From an uncultured Altererythrobacter sp. (GTDB lineage: Bacteria; Pseudomonadota; Alphaproteobacteria; Sphingomonadales; Sphingomonadaceae): a stretch of DNA of 64,000 bases. Of the stretch, positions 41,743 through 50,787 are shown one piece after another. Where the stretch lies: the NCBI GenBank assembly GCA_913056125.1, contig CAJXNC010000008.1, positions 1 through 64,000 on the forward strand, written 5' to 3'. Position 1 is the stretch's first letter. Each line of letters begins with the position of its first letter. The position numbers were made by a program, and so were the translations under genes. The notes under the pieces were generated by a model. That model had not been told where the DNA came from. It made no database searches and was given only the letters and a program-made list of their open reading frames with translations.

Positions 41743-44409
41743 TCAGCCGCCGAGGCCCTCCCTGCTGACCGTAATACTGGCCTGCAGGTCGGTTGGCCGG
41801 ATGACCTCCATGACCGGAGCATCGGCCACCAGCTTGACCCAGACGCTATCGCCATCCCTGAACCAGGAGGTCTCGTTCGCAGCGCGCAGCGCGTCCATGC
41901 TGTCCGCTTGCGTTCCGGACTCTGCGTTGGTGAAGCCGGGCAGTTCGAACATCACCCATGAGCCTTCGTCCAATTCGCTCACACTCAAGGTGACTTCCGG
42001 CCTTTCGGTTTTCACCTCGATTTCGGTTCCGGCCCGTACGGTGCTCTGGTCGCCATTGACCTTGAATTCGCGGCCATTGCGAATGAGCGCGATGGGCGCC
42101 TGCGGAGGACGGCGGGAGAACAGCGCGGCACGCTGGGACTGCACGAGGGGCGTGTCCGGTGCGCTAGGGCTGAGCGAGGAGAGCAGGGCAAACCGGGCGG
42201 TGCGCGATTCCAGATCGACAGCGGCGGGAAGTTCGCCCCTGGCATCCGAGAGGTTCAGGCGTCCGATATCGCCGGTACACACGGCAGCGTTCCAGCTGGG
42301 ATGAACCTCGCAGCTGTCGTCACTGGCGACGCTGTCATTCTCGCCATCGTGGAGCAGGATCTGGGAATTGGGGATCCCGGTCACCGATCCGTCAATGTCG
42401 TGGATCGACAGGGTTCGATAGGCATTGCCGCCACGGTTATCATTGTCGAACCTTGCATCGTATGGCGGGAAATAGACCGGCTTGGCGTTGACGAATTCGG
42501 CCCCGCTGATCGTGCTGTTGGTGCTAAGTCCAGCGCTGGTGAAAAGCAGGAAGGACAACGCCCCTGTCTTGCGCTGGTCATTGTCCTGGAAATTCACGAA
42601 AGTCGTGTTCACCACATCGTCGCGGTAATCGTAATACTCGTAGCCGCGGATCGGGAAGTCGGGGATCAGCACCTTGGGCAGGCTGCGGCCATAGGCGATC
42701 TCTTCCCGCGTCGTGGGATTGCCGATATTGTCGGTTTCACCCACGACCAGCGAGTCCACCAGGCGTGAACTGAAGGGCAGGCTGCCAATATCGCCCGCGG
42801 CCTGCGTCATGCCGATGGCGTTGTCGGCGAATTTCGCATTGCTGTAGACATACATGTCCCCCCGGCCCCACAGACCGCCATTGCGGTTCTTGTAGGCGGT
42901 CAGGTCCTCGAAATGTATTTCGCGGACTTCGCTCTCCAGGTCGGTGGGGTCGGCCAGTGCCAGCAACGGGATGGAGGCCAGCCCGAATGTGTTGTCCTCC
43001 TCTATGTGACGGTCGATCAGGAAGCCGTCGTAATTGGAGTGCGCCGTGTTGCCGCGGAATTCGCGCACAGGCGTGCGGCGCGGCCAGGTGTTGGCGCTGA
43101 TCTCCGTTCCCAGGAAAGCGCCATTGGGGTGCTGCGGAATGGAGAACCAGAATCCGGTCGAGTCCGATCCTGCCGCCACATTGTCTATGTAGCTATTGTC
43201 CGGATTTGTGATCCAGTAGGACGCCACCGTATTGTCCGAAGGCAGCAGCGTATTGCCCCCGTGGAAGCTCGCTTCGCGGTAGGCCGCAGCATCCTCTTGC
43301 CTGGCTACCCTCTCCGCGTTCGCGCCAAGATCGGTCGGCACGCAATCCAGCGTCGGGTGGCACTTGGTCTGGATCGCCAGGTTGCGGATGAACTCGTTAC
43401 CCGTCTCGATCCCGTCTTCCATGAAGAAGCAGTGACCCACCGTGTTGTAGGTCACATTGTTCTCGATACGCAGGTCATTCGTGCCGTGCACCGTCACGCA
43501 GCGATTGAACGCGTCGTGGATAGAGGCGTTCTTGACGTACATGCCCGCGCCATCGCCGAGCAGGTGAAAATGCATCGGGTAGCGGGCAAGCACGAGGTGC
43601 TGGCCCATGCGGTTGAACTCGACTCCGTCGACATAGGCCTCGGAGCCACCCATCGCCATGATGTGGCCGCCGAAATAGCTGGTCGCCGCATCCTCGGAAG
43701 CCTGGATCAGGATGTTGCGCGTGAGGTTCGCAACCTCGCCGCGCTCATCCACGCCGAAAGTGATCTCGCCGAAATGCATATATTGCAGCGGTTCAGTGAA
43801 AGAGACGGTGTTGCCGCTGATCGATGTGATCTTGCGGCGCTCTGCCTGGCGCGGGTTGAAGTCGGTGGAGGCAAGGACGATCTCGTCACCCACATTCCAG
43901 CCCGTGGCATCGAGCAGTTGGATGCTGGTGGCGCCGCGCTCTGCGGTGGCGGCGAGTTTGCTCCATGCGTGTTCACGCGTGCCATGCAGGTTGAGCGTGC
44001 CCTGCATCAGCATGATGCCGCGATCGCCCATCGTATTGATGTCTTCGCCGGTTATATTGTCCGTAAGGGTAATGGTGGCCCTGTGCGTGTGCGGATTATC
44101 CGCCGTGCCAATGGTCAGCGAACCTCCCGGCACGTAGATCCACTCGGTAGAGAGGTTGAGGTCACGCTCGTCGGAGAATGTCAGACTGCCCTGGATAGTC
44201 AGGCTGCGCAGGCCCGGTGCGTCGACATCGAGCACCACATCCATGTCGCGCGTGATCTCCACTGCATCGCCCGCGGCAGGCACCTGACCGCTCGGCCATG
44301 TGGATGCATCGGACCAGAGCGACTGGGCGTTTGCGGCAGAACCAATACCCGCCAACGAAACGACAGGCATAAATAATGCGGCTTTGATCAAGCGAGACTG
44401 CAAGTTCAC
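41743..44409 (-). CDS. Secreted G8-domain / parallel beta-helix protein (CEMIP/TMEM2-like)
   Basis: An 888-residue secreted protein. A signal peptide (residues 1-29, ending ANAQ) is followed by a G8 domain (LWSDASTWPSGQVPAAGDAVEITRD, GLRSLTIQGSLTF), then a long right-handed parallel beta-helix with repeats such as FHLLGDGAGMYVKNASIHDAFNRCVTVHGT. A C-terminal beta-rich domain completes it. G8 proteins in animals (CEMIP, TMEM2, fibrocystin-L) bind and cleave hyaluronan; bacterial relatives are mostly uncharacterised. The start is a GTG at 44409 with an AGGGG site upstream. It lies upstream of the symporter operon on the same strand but is separated by 328 bp. Cargo may be an acidic polysaccharide (inference). 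Confidence 0.82.
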   Translation of the reverse strand: MNLQSRLIKAALFMPVVSLAGIGSAANAQSLWSDASTWPSGQVPAAGDAVEITRDMDVVLDVDAPGLRSLTIQGSLTFSDERDLNLSTEWIYVPGGSLTIGTADNPHTHRATITLTDNITGEDINTMGDRGIMLMQGTLNLHGTREHAWSKLAATAERGATSIQLLDATGWNVGDEIVLASTDFNPRQAERRKITSISGNTVSFTEPLQYMHFGEITFGVDERGEVANLTRNILIQASEDAATSYFGGHIMAMGGSEAYVDGVEFNRMGQHLVLARYPMHFHLLGDGAGMYVKNASIHDAFNRCVTVHGTNDLRIENNVTYNTVGHCFFMEDGIETGNEFIRNLAIQTKCHPTLDCVPTDLGANAERVARQEDAAAYREASFHGGNTLLPSDNTVASYWITNPDNSYIDNVAAGSDSTGFWFSIPQHPNGAFLGTEISANTWPRRTPVREFRGNTAHSNYDGFLIDRHIEEDNTFGLASIPLLALADPTDLESEVREIHFEDLTAYKNRNGGLWGRGDMYVYSNAKFADNAIGMTQAAGDIGSLPFSSRLVDSLVVGETDNIGNPTTREEIAYGRSLPKVLIPDFPIRGYEYYDYRDDVVNTTFVNFQDNDQRKTGALSFLLFTSAGLSTNSTISGAEFVNAKPVYFPPYDARFDNDNRGGNAYRTLSIHDIDGSVTGIPNSQILLHDGENDSVASDDSCEVHPSWNAAVCTGDIGRLNLSDARGELPAAVDLESRTARFALLSSLSPSAPDTPLVQSQRAALFSRRPPQAPIALIRNGREFKVNGDQSTVRAGTEIEVKTERPEVTLSVSELDEGSWVMFELPGFTNAESGTQADSMDALRAANETSWFRDGDSVWVKLVADAPVMEVIRPTDLQASITVSREGLGG

Positions 44410-44544
44410 GGCGTATCCCCTCCGGCAGGTTCACTGTCCTGCGCTGGCAATTTTTACTGGAGTTTGCCGCGAGGAAGCCGGCTTGCCAAGGGCATAGGTC
44501 ACACGCCAGGCCTCGGCCTCGCCGAGATTTCCTGCTGAAGGAGG

Positions 44545-44620
44545 TGGTGCCGCTTACTGGACTCGAACCAGTGGCCCCATCATTACGAATGATGTGCTCT
44601 ACCAACTGAGCTAAAGCGGC
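44545..44620 (-). tRNA. tRNA-Thr(CGT)
   Basis: Minus-strand cloverleaf with acceptor GCCGCTT/AAGCGGC, D arm AGCTCAGTTGGTAGAGC, anticodon loop TTCGTAA (CGT, decoding ACG) and T arm TGGTTCGAGTCCA; CCA is encoded. Confidence 0.95.
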
Positions 44621-44671
44621 ACACGCCCCGCGCCATTATCGCCGGGTTGGCCCCAGCGCAATGCCGGAAAA

Positions 44672-44745
44672 TGGAGGCCCGAGCCGGAATCGAACCGGCG
44701 TGCAAGGATTTGCAGTCCTCTGCGTAACCACTCCGCCATCGGGCC
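44672..44745 (-). tRNA. tRNA-Cys(GCA)
   Basis: Minus-strand cloverleaf: acceptor GGCCCGA/TCGGGCC, anticodon loop CTGCAAA (GCA), T arm CCGGTTCGATTCCGG, encoded CCA. It lies 51 bp upstream of tRNA-Thr and may be co-transcribed with it. Confidence 0.95.
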
Positions 44746-44878
44746 TCAACTCCCGAGCGGGAGGCGGGCAACTAGCGAATGCGGGGGGCTGGTGCAATGG
44801 CTTTGATTGCAGTGCTCGCCTTGCAGCAAGAGCTGCTAATCGTTAGCAGGCGAAGCTTCTCCAGCTTAAGGACGGATC

Positions 44879-46354
44879 ATGGCCGGTAAAGACGTCAAAA
44901 TGCAGACGATGACGGGCATGAACGAGGAGCGTATCCTCGCCTCGGATGTCTTCGAAAGCGAAGGTCGCAACCTGCCGCCCGCCAATGGCACTGGCACGGT
45001 TCGCGAGGAAGCGCGCGATATCGACGTCTATCACCAGTGCGACGTGGTGGTGGTCGGCGGCGGCCCGGCGGGCTGCGCGGCGGCATGGGCGGCGGCCAAG
45101 GCCGGCGCGGATGTCACGCTGATCGAGCGCTATAATTGCCTTGGCGGGCTTTCCACCGGCGGGCTCGTCATGTGGATCGATCGCATGACCGGCTGGGACG
45201 GCCAGCTGGTGATCCAGGGCTTCGCCCGCGAGTTTATCGAGCGCATGCCGGCAGAAGGCGTGGCCGGTCCGCCGCAGGAGGACTGGGGCAGCCGCGAGGA
45301 GGCCAAGGCCAAATACTGGCGCAACCGGACCACCGCCATGCACGGCGTGGTGCAATGGGCGCCCACGCTCGATCCCGAGCGGATGAAACTCAACAACCAG
45401 GAAATGCTGCTTGCCGCAGGTGTGCGCATCGTCTTCCATGCCTGGGCTGCGCGCCCCCTGGTCGAGGACAACACCGCCAAGGGCGTGATCTTCGAAAGCA
45501 AGGCCGGGCGGCAGGCGCTGCTGGCCAAGGTGGTTGTCGATACGACGGGCGATGGTGACATCTTCGCGCGCTCGGGCGCGGACTATCACACCGATATCGA
45601 GGGCAAGGACCCGCACCATTCGATGAACACCAGCTGGGTGCTGGGCGGGGTCAACATGGATCGCTGGATCGACTGGAAGGACAACCATCCCGAGCAGCTG
45701 GCGGAGATGATGAAGCAGGGCCGCGAGGCGCTCGGCTTCTTCCAGACGCCCTATGTCAGCTGGCGGCCCGATATCGCGCTGTTCCTTGGGCCGCGCCAGT
45801 CGGGCCTCTCCGCGCTCGATGTCGATGACATGACCGAGGTGGAGATCCGCAGCCACCGGCTGATGCAGGGTCATTGCGAGTTCTTCCGCAAGCACGCTCC
45901 GGGCTTCGAACAGGCCTATATGCTGCAGAGCGCGCAGCAGCTCGGCGTGCGACACACTCGGCGGCTGGCTGGCGTGGGTAAGATCGTGCGCGGCGATTGG
46001 GAGAAGGACGCGCCCGAGGCGGATGAGGTTGGCCTCAGCCCCTCGATCAATCCGAAATACCCGCTCGTTTCCGTTCCCTATGGTGCGCTGCTGCCGCAAC
46101 AGCTGGACGGGGTCTTGGCGGCCGGGCGGCACATTTCCTGCGATGCCAATTCGCACGGCTTCATGCGCGAGATCCCGCAATGCTGGCTGACCGGCCATGC
46201 GGCGGGCGTGGGCGCGGCGCTGGCGGCCAATGGCGGGGTGCAGCCGCGCCATGTGAACGTGGACGAGATCCGTAAGGTCCTGCGCGCGCAGGGCGCCTAT
46301 CTGACCGACGATGCGGCGGTGGATTCGGTGCGCAGGCAGGCGGTGACAGCCTGA
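44879..46354 (+). CDS. FAD-dependent oxidoreductase
   Basis: A 491-residue flavoprotein of the FAD_oxidored (PF12831-like) group. A ~55-residue N-terminal extension precedes the dinucleotide-binding VVVVGGGPAGCAAAWAAAKAGADVTLIER (residue ~57), followed by YNCLGGLSTGGLV and, near the C terminus, GVLAAGRHISCDANSHGFMREIPQCWLTGHAAGVGAAL. These features mark soluble FAD enzymes that oxidise small substrates; some are fumarate-reductase-like. Start ATG 44879 has AAGGA upstream. It stands alone, downstream of the divergent tRNAs. Substrate unknown. Confidence 0.82.
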   Translation: MAGKDVKMQTMTGMNEERILASDVFESEGRNLPPANGTGTVREEARDIDVYHQCDVVVVGGGPAGCAAAWAAAKAGADVTLIERYNCLGGLSTGGLVMWIDRMTGWDGQLVIQGFAREFIERMPAEGVAGPPQEDWGSREEAKAKYWRNRTTAMHGVVQWAPTLDPERMKLNNQEMLLAAGVRIVFHAWAARPLVEDNTAKGVIFESKAGRQALLAKVVVDTTGDGDIFARSGADYHTDIEGKDPHHSMNTSWVLGGVNMDRWIDWKDNHPEQLAEMMKQGREALGFFQTPYVSWRPDIALFLGPRQSGLSALDVDDMTEVEIRSHRLMQGHCEFFRKHAPGFEQAYMLQSAQQLGVRHTRRLAGVGKIVRGDWEKDAPEADEVGLSPSINPKYPLVSVPYGALLPQQLDGVLAAGRHISCDANSHGFMREIPQCWLTGHAAGVGAALAANGGVQPRHVNVDEIRKVLRAQGAYLTDDAAVDSVRRQAVTA

Positions 46355-46407
46355 CAGCATCCGTTCTGTAAACCGCTCGTGCTGAGGGTTGGTTGCCAGC
46401 CTGTTTG

Positions 46408-46692
46408 CTAAAGCCTGGCGATGGCCTTCTGGTCGAGCCCCACGAGAACGGTGATCGTGCCATCGTCGGAGACCTGTACTGCGCAGGGGCCGACCCTTGC
46501 GCGTTTGACCACACCCAAAACGCGTTGCAGGTCGCGCTCCCGCCAATAGCCGCGGCGCTTCTGCTTTGATCTGGTGCGATTATGTTCGTCTTCGCGCGGT
46601 CTTCCAGCCTCCACGAAACTGGGTACATCCACGTCGTTCAGGATATCCGACCGGACCTGCACCCCGCTGTCATTTTCGATTGGCCGTCCCAT
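46408..46692 (-). CDS. 94-residue conserved-looking hypothetical protein
   Basis: A 94-residue basic protein (MGRPIENDSGVQVRSD...). The C-terminal part ALVKR-like VVKRARVGPCAVQVSDDGTITVLVG resembles the short beta-strand proteins that often accompany integrase genes in alphaproteobacteria, but there is no integrase here. A strong ribosome binding site (GAGGAG, 9 bp before ATG 46692) supports translation. It is divergent from the TPR-sulfotransferase gene and downstream of the FAD oxidoreductase in tail-to-tail order. No function is proposed. Confidence 0.55.
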   Translation of the reverse strand: MGRPIENDSGVQVRSDILNDVDVPSFVEAGRPREDEHNRTRSKQKRRGYWRERDLQRVLGVVKRARVGPCAVQVSDDGTITVLVGLDQKAIARL

Positions 46693-46869
46693 AGCCAAAT
46701 CTCCTCTCCCCCCGAGCGCTTCGGGCGACTTGGTCGCCTCTGGCTCTTGCCGAACAGTTATTGCGCACTCGCGCAGCCGCTTCAATACAATTTGAGACAC
46801 TTTAGGGATTGAACCAAAAGGCTCGCATCGTGTCTTTGCCTGCCGATTCACAAGCCGAAGACCGACTAA

Positions 46870-48351
46870 GTGACGCCCCCGCCCCGCACACGATCCAGTA
46901 GCCCTTCGCCTGCGACTCTGAAGTGGGTTGAAAAGCTCCAGCTGGCGCTGAAGCGGGGCAACCGCTCGGCCGTTGTGCAGGCGATCCGACAGGTAATTGC
47001 ACGTCGCGCGCCTTTTGGCCCGCAATGGCGCAAGATTGCCCATCTGGCAGTCGATTACGGCGAATTGACGCTTGCGCGAGAGGCGATCGATCTGTTCGTC
47101 GAATCCGAGGGAGGATCGGCCGCCGCACGGTTTCAGAAGTTCGACTTGCTCGCCCGGACCGGGATGTTTGCAGAAGCGCAAGACTTGCTGGCTTCCTTGC
47201 CGGAGGACGTCCCCGATCCCGTTTCCAACGCCTTCAATCGTGGTGCCTTGGCGTTCTATCTCGGCGAGGGTGATGAGGCGATGCGCCAGCTGAAGAAGGT
47301 GACCGAGGTACAGCCTTCGATGGGTCAGGCCTGGGGCTTGCTTGCCATGGTGGCCGACTTCTCGAGTGATGCGGAGCTTTACAAGCGACTGCTTGCCGCC
47401 CAGCGGCATCTTGGGCGTTGCACGCCCGACCAGCTGGCGGCCTATTCCTATGCGCTGGGCAAGGCGCGTGCCGATCTTGGCGATCACGCTGAAGCTATCG
47501 AGGCCTTTCAATACGGTGCGCGCTACAAGAAGCAGCAGGCACGCTATGATCGAGAGGGCGTGGCTGCCACTGCTGCGGCCGCGATGCATGGCTACTCGGC
47601 TGAGCGTATTGCCGATATTGCGGGCCGACAGACAAAGCCGACGGATCGCACGATCTTTGTTGCCGGCCTGCCGCGCTCGGGCACCACTCTGGTCGAACAG
47701 ATCCTTGCCAGTCACAGTGAGGTGCTCGGCGGCGCAGAACTAAGCCTGATGCGGCTGCTCTCGCAGGATATCGGCGGTCTCGATTTTCCGGCGTTGAGCC
47801 GGGATGTGGAACAACGCGGCCCGCAATGGGCAGCACGCTTGTGGGGGCATCTTCTCCGCGAACGCTTTCCAGGGACGGGTCGCGTCGTGGACAAGTCAGT
47901 CGATGGCTTCTTCTATTTCGGCCTGGCCAGTGCGCTCCTGCCGGACGCACCCTTGATCTGGGTGAAGCGCGAGCCACTCGATTGTGCATGGTCCTGCTTT
48001 CGCACTCATTTCGCGGTCGGGCTCGAATGGACCAATGATCTGGAAGATATCGCCTTCCATTTCAGACTGGCCGACCGGTTGCTGGCCCATTGGCAGGCGG
48101 TCCTCGGCGATCGGCTGTTGATCGTGCCCTACGAACAACTCGTTGCCGAACCGGAACAGTGGACAAGCAGGATTCTGGGCCATTGCGGGCTTCCCGCTGA
48201 GGACCAGTGCTTCGCGCCGCATGAAAGCCAGCGCGCGGTCTCTACGGCGAGCGCCATGCAGGTTCGGGAGCCGATTAACAGGAAGTCGGTCGGATCAGCC
48301 GAGCCTTACCGGGCCTGGTTGGAACCCTTTATCGCTGCGTACGACAAATGA
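46870..48351 (+). CDS. TPR-sulfotransferase fusion
   Basis: A 493-residue protein. The N-terminal half (residues ~10-240) is alpha-helical TPR-like (AREAIDLFVESEGG, AEAQDLLASLPED, GEGDEAMRQLKKVTEVQPS). The C-terminal half is a sulfotransferase with the PAPS-binding FVAGLPRSGTTLVEQILASH (residue ~260) and the 3'-phosphate-binding VKREPLDCAWSCFRTHF (~365). Such fusions transfer sulfate from PAPS to protein or carbohydrate acceptors. The GTG start at 46870 is provisional because no clear ribosome binding site is seen. It converges on the LysR gene. Acceptor unknown. Confidence 0.83.
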   Translation: MTPPPRTRSSSPSPATLKWVEKLQLALKRGNRSAVVQAIRQVIARRAPFGPQWRKIAHLAVDYGELTLAREAIDLFVESEGGSAAARFQKFDLLARTGMFAEAQDLLASLPEDVPDPVSNAFNRGALAFYLGEGDEAMRQLKKVTEVQPSMGQAWGLLAMVADFSSDAELYKRLLAAQRHLGRCTPDQLAAYSYALGKARADLGDHAEAIEAFQYGARYKKQQARYDREGVAATAAAAMHGYSAERIADIAGRQTKPTDRTIFVAGLPRSGTTLVEQILASHSEVLGGAELSLMRLLSQDIGGLDFPALSRDVEQRGPQWAARLWGHLLRERFPGTGRVVDKSVDGFFYFGLASALLPDAPLIWVKREPLDCAWSCFRTHFAVGLEWTNDLEDIAFHFRLADRLLAHWQAVLGDRLLIVPYEQLVAEPEQWTSRILGHCGLPAEDQCFAPHESQRAVSTASAMQVREPINRKSVGSAEPYRAWLEPFIAAYDK

Positions 48352-48410
48352 ATGCGTTAGCGACCGGGCTGTCTTGCTTCCTCGGTCGGCCGGACACTCG
48401 GCGTTCCTGA

Positions 48411-49325
48411 TCACACAAGCGCATCCTGTGCATCAGCCGCTTCGATCAGGCGGTCGCGTAGCCAGGTTGCTGCCGGTCCGAAGGAAGTGTCGGACCGGCG
48501 CACTACCGCGAAACGGAAGATGCCGCCCGTTTCGGATGGGATGGCGAGCTTGACCAGCGTGCCTGCATCAAGGTCTGCCTCGATCAGGTGCGTCGGCATA
48601 TTTCCCCAGCCGATCCCCTCTCGCAGCAGCGCATGCTTGGCGCCGATATCGGCGAGGCGCCAAGTGCGGGGCGAACGGACGGAGAAATCCACCCCTTCGG
48701 TCAGCCGGGAACGATCGGTCAGGACCAGCTGGATGTGCCTCTTCTCCTCATCCGGTTCGATCACAGCCATGCGGGCAAGCGGGTGATCCGGCGCGCAGAC
48801 GGGTACCATCATGATCGTGCCAGCCGATTGCGGTGTCAGACCTTCGATATTGGTAGCGACGGGGCCGGTCACGCCGATTTGCGACTTGCCGTCGAGAACG
48901 CAGGCGGCGACAGCACCCAGCGCCTCTGTCTGCAGGCGCAGGCTCACGGACGGAAACTCTCGCTGGAAGCGCCGAAGAATCGGAGCCAGCCTTTCGGCCG
49001 GATACATCACGTCGACTGCGAGCGAGACTTCGGCCTCCAGTCCTTCGAGCAATCCGCGCGCCTTGGCTTCGAGACTGGACATGGAGATACCCACGCCCCG
49101 CGCCTCCGCCAGGATCGCCTTGCCTTCCTCTGTCAGTTGCGGCTTGCGCGTTGCCTCGCGGGTGAAGAGTTGCATGCCGAGCTGCTGCTCGAGCGTGGCA
49201 ATGGCATAACTGATAACCGAGACGGCACGGCCGAGCCTGCGTCCGGCACCCGCAAAGCTGCCTTCCTCCGCCACCGCCACGAATATTCGCAATTGGTCGA
49301 TGCTGGGCGAACCGACAATCGGCAT
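48411..49325 (-). CDS. LysR-family transcriptional regulator
   Basis: A 304-residue LysR regulator. The winged helix-turn-helix occupies residues ~8-68 (IDQLRIFVAVAEEGSFAGAGRRLGRAVSVISYAIATLEQQLG). The substrate-binding effector domain begins near residue 95 (EVSLAVDVMYPAERL). It is divergent from the pirin-azoR pair across 98 bp. That intergenic space holds an inverted repeat suitable for a LysR dimer (49344-49372), so it probably controls pirin-azoR and itself. ATG 49325 gives the standard start. Confidence 0.92.
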   Translation of the reverse strand: MPIVGSPSIDQLRIFVAVAEEGSFAGAGRRLGRAVSVISYAIATLEQQLGMQLFTREATRKPQLTEEGKAILAEARGVGISMSSLEAKARGLLEGLEAEVSLAVDVMYPAERLAPILRRFQREFPSVSLRLQTEALGAVAACVLDGKSQIGVTGPVATNIEGLTPQSAGTIMMVPVCAPDHPLARMAVIEPDEEKRHIQLVLTDRSRLTEGVDFSVRSPRTWRLADIGAKHALLREGIGWGNMPTHLIEADLDAGTLVKLAIPSETGGIFRFAVVRRSDTSFGPAATWLRDRLIEAADAQDALV

Positions 49326-49343
49326 TTCGAAAACCTTGAATAG

Positions 49344-49372
49344 TTCAGACAGATTTATCTCACTTATCTGAA
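49344..49372. promoter_or_regulatory. Inverted repeat, candidate LysR operator
   Basis: TTCAGA (49344-49349) and TCTGAA (49367-49372) form an inverted repeat with 17 bp between, and the spacer itself holds AGATTTATCT. Placement midway between the divergent LysR and pirin starts fits a LysR binding site. Confidence 0.6.
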
Positions 49373-49423
49373 TTCACTGCAAGGTGCATATCGCCTCCAG
49401 ACACAAGATCAGGAGGCAAGGAC

Positions 49424-50128
49424 ATGATTGAACTGCGACCCTTCGACCAGCTTGGCGGTGCCGATCACGGCTGGCTCAACGCCAAACACCACTTCTCCTT
49501 CGCCAGCTATCACGACCCGGCAAGGATGCACTGGGGATCGCTGCGTGTCTGGAATGACGACACGATCCAGCCGCAGACCGGCTTCCCGACCCATCCGCAT
49601 CGCGACATGGAGATCATCACCTATGTCCGGGAAGGCGCGATCACCCATCGCGACAGCCTGGGCAATGAAGGCCGCACCGAAGCGGGCGATGTGCAGGTGA
49701 TGAGCGCGGGCAGCGGCATCCGCCACTCGGAATACAATCTCGAGGACGAGGTGACGCGGATCTTCCAGATCTGGATACTGCCCGATCGCGACCGTGAAGG
49801 TGAAGCTCCGAGTTGGGGTGCCCGGCCGTTCCCAAAAGCGGACCGTTCCGGCGAATGGGCGGTGCTGGCCTCGGGCCGAGACAGCGATCGCAACGCATTG
49901 CCAATCCGCACCGATGCGCGTGTCCTGGGTGCAACGCTGAAGGCGGGCCAGATGCTTACCTATGCGCTTGCCCCGAAGCGCCATGCCTATCTCGTACCCG
50001 CGACCGGATCGGTCCGTGTGGGCGAGGTTGAAGCGCAGGCGCGCGATGGCGTGGCCATTACCGACACTGACATCATCACTATCGTGGCCAATGAGGACAG
50101 CGAACTTGTCCTCGTCGATGCCGCCTGA
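49424..50128 (+). CDS. Pirin family bicupin (YhhW-like)
   Basis: A 234-residue pirin. The N-terminal cupin has the metal-binding FPTHPHRDMEIITYVREGAITHRDS (residues ~53-78) and the VQVMSAGSGIRHSEYN strand (~90-105); a second, degenerate cupin follows. Bacterial YhhW pirins show quercetin 2,3-dioxygenase activity in vitro and may act in redox sensing. A strong AGGAGG site precedes ATG 49424. It precedes the azoR gene by 16 bp, and both are probably regulated by the divergent LysR protein. Confidence 0.93.
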   Translation: MIELRPFDQLGGADHGWLNAKHHFSFASYHDPARMHWGSLRVWNDDTIQPQTGFPTHPHRDMEIITYVREGAITHRDSLGNEGRTEAGDVQVMSAGSGIRHSEYNLEDEVTRIFQIWILPDRDREGEAPSWGARPFPKADRSGEWAVLASGRDSDRNALPIRTDARVLGATLKAGQMLTYALAPKRHAYLVPATGSVRVGEVEAQARDGVAITDTDIITIVANEDSELVLVDAA

Positions 50129-50144
50129 ATCCGGAGGACATGAG

Positions 50145-50738
50145 ATGAAGACGATTTTGCATATCGATGCCAGCATTCGCGGCGAGGATTCGGTCAGCCG
50201 CGGCCTGTCCGCAAAGCTGGTCGAGAGCCTGACCCATTTAAGCGGGGCGAAAGTCATTCGCCGCGACCTGGCCGGAAACGACCTGCCCTTCATCGATGCC
50301 GCGCGTTTCGGGGCCAATCTCGCCCCGGTTGAGGAGCGCAGCGAGGAGCAAGTTCAGCTCGCAGCCATTGGAGACACGCTGATCGAGGAGTTGCAGCAGG
50401 CCGACACCATCGTGATGGGACTGCCCATGTACAACTTCACGGCGACTTCGACCTTTAAAGCCTGGGCTGACCTGGTGGCGCGCGCGGGCACGACCTTCCG
50501 CTATACCGAAAATGGCCCCGAGGGCCTGCTGACGGGCAAAAAGGCCTATGTGCTTGTGGCGACAGGAGGCACGCCGATCGGCAGCGAGATCGATTTCCTC
50601 ACACCCTGGCTGAAGCACTTCCTCGGATTCATCGGCATTACCGATGTCTCGATCGTGGCGGCTGACGGGATCATGTCCGTCGATGGCCCGGCAAAGATCG
50701 AACAGGCCCACCGCAGCGTCGAATTGCTCGCTGCCTGA
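50145..50738 (+). CDS. azoR: FMN-dependent NADH-azoreductase
   Basis: A 197-residue flavodoxin-fold azoreductase/quinone reductase. It begins KTILHIDASIRGEDSVSR, has the FMN-binding MGLPMYNFTATSTFKAWADLVARAGTTFRY (residues ~87-117) and the VLVATGGTPIG loop (~138). AzoR uses NADH to reduce azo compounds and quinones in two-electron steps. GGAGG 7 bp before ATG 50145 supports this start. It is the second gene of the LysR-linked pirin-azoR pair, a pairing that suggests response to quinone or electrophile stress. Confidence 0.93.
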   Translation: MKTILHIDASIRGEDSVSRGLSAKLVESLTHLSGAKVIRRDLAGNDLPFIDAARFGANLAPVEERSEEQVQLAAIGDTLIEELQQADTIVMGLPMYNFTATSTFKAWADLVARAGTTFRYTENGPEGLLTGKKAYVLVATGGTPIGSEIDFLTPWLKHFLGFIGITDVSIVAADGIMSVDGPAKIEQAHRSVELLAA

Positions 50739-50749
50739 GGGTCCCCGCG

Positions 50750-50787
50750 CCTGGCGGAAGGTTGCTCCCCCTCAGCCTTCCGCCAGG
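50750..50787. terminator. Convergent hairpin after azoR
   Basis: Twelve-base arms CCTGGCGGAAGG (50750-50761) and CCTTCCGCCAGG (50776-50787) pair perfectly around a 14-base loop, between azoR and the end of the alpha/beta hydrolase gene. There is no T run, so intrinsic termination is only probable. Confidence 0.5.

Noticed and set aside
41609-42304. Long plus-strand open frame over the end of the G8 gene
   Set aside because: It lies opposite a well-supported gene and has the skewed, arginine/serine-rich composition of a shadow frame.
44545-44745. tRNA pair as an integration site for a mobile element
   Set aside because: No integrase, attachment-site repeat or foreign-composition genes lie next to the tRNAs.
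46692-47715. Long minus-strand frame opposite the sulfotransferase gene, in frame with the 94-residue protein
   Set aside because: The plus-strand gene has clear domain motifs; only the part after ATG 46692, with its own ribosome binding site, is retained.
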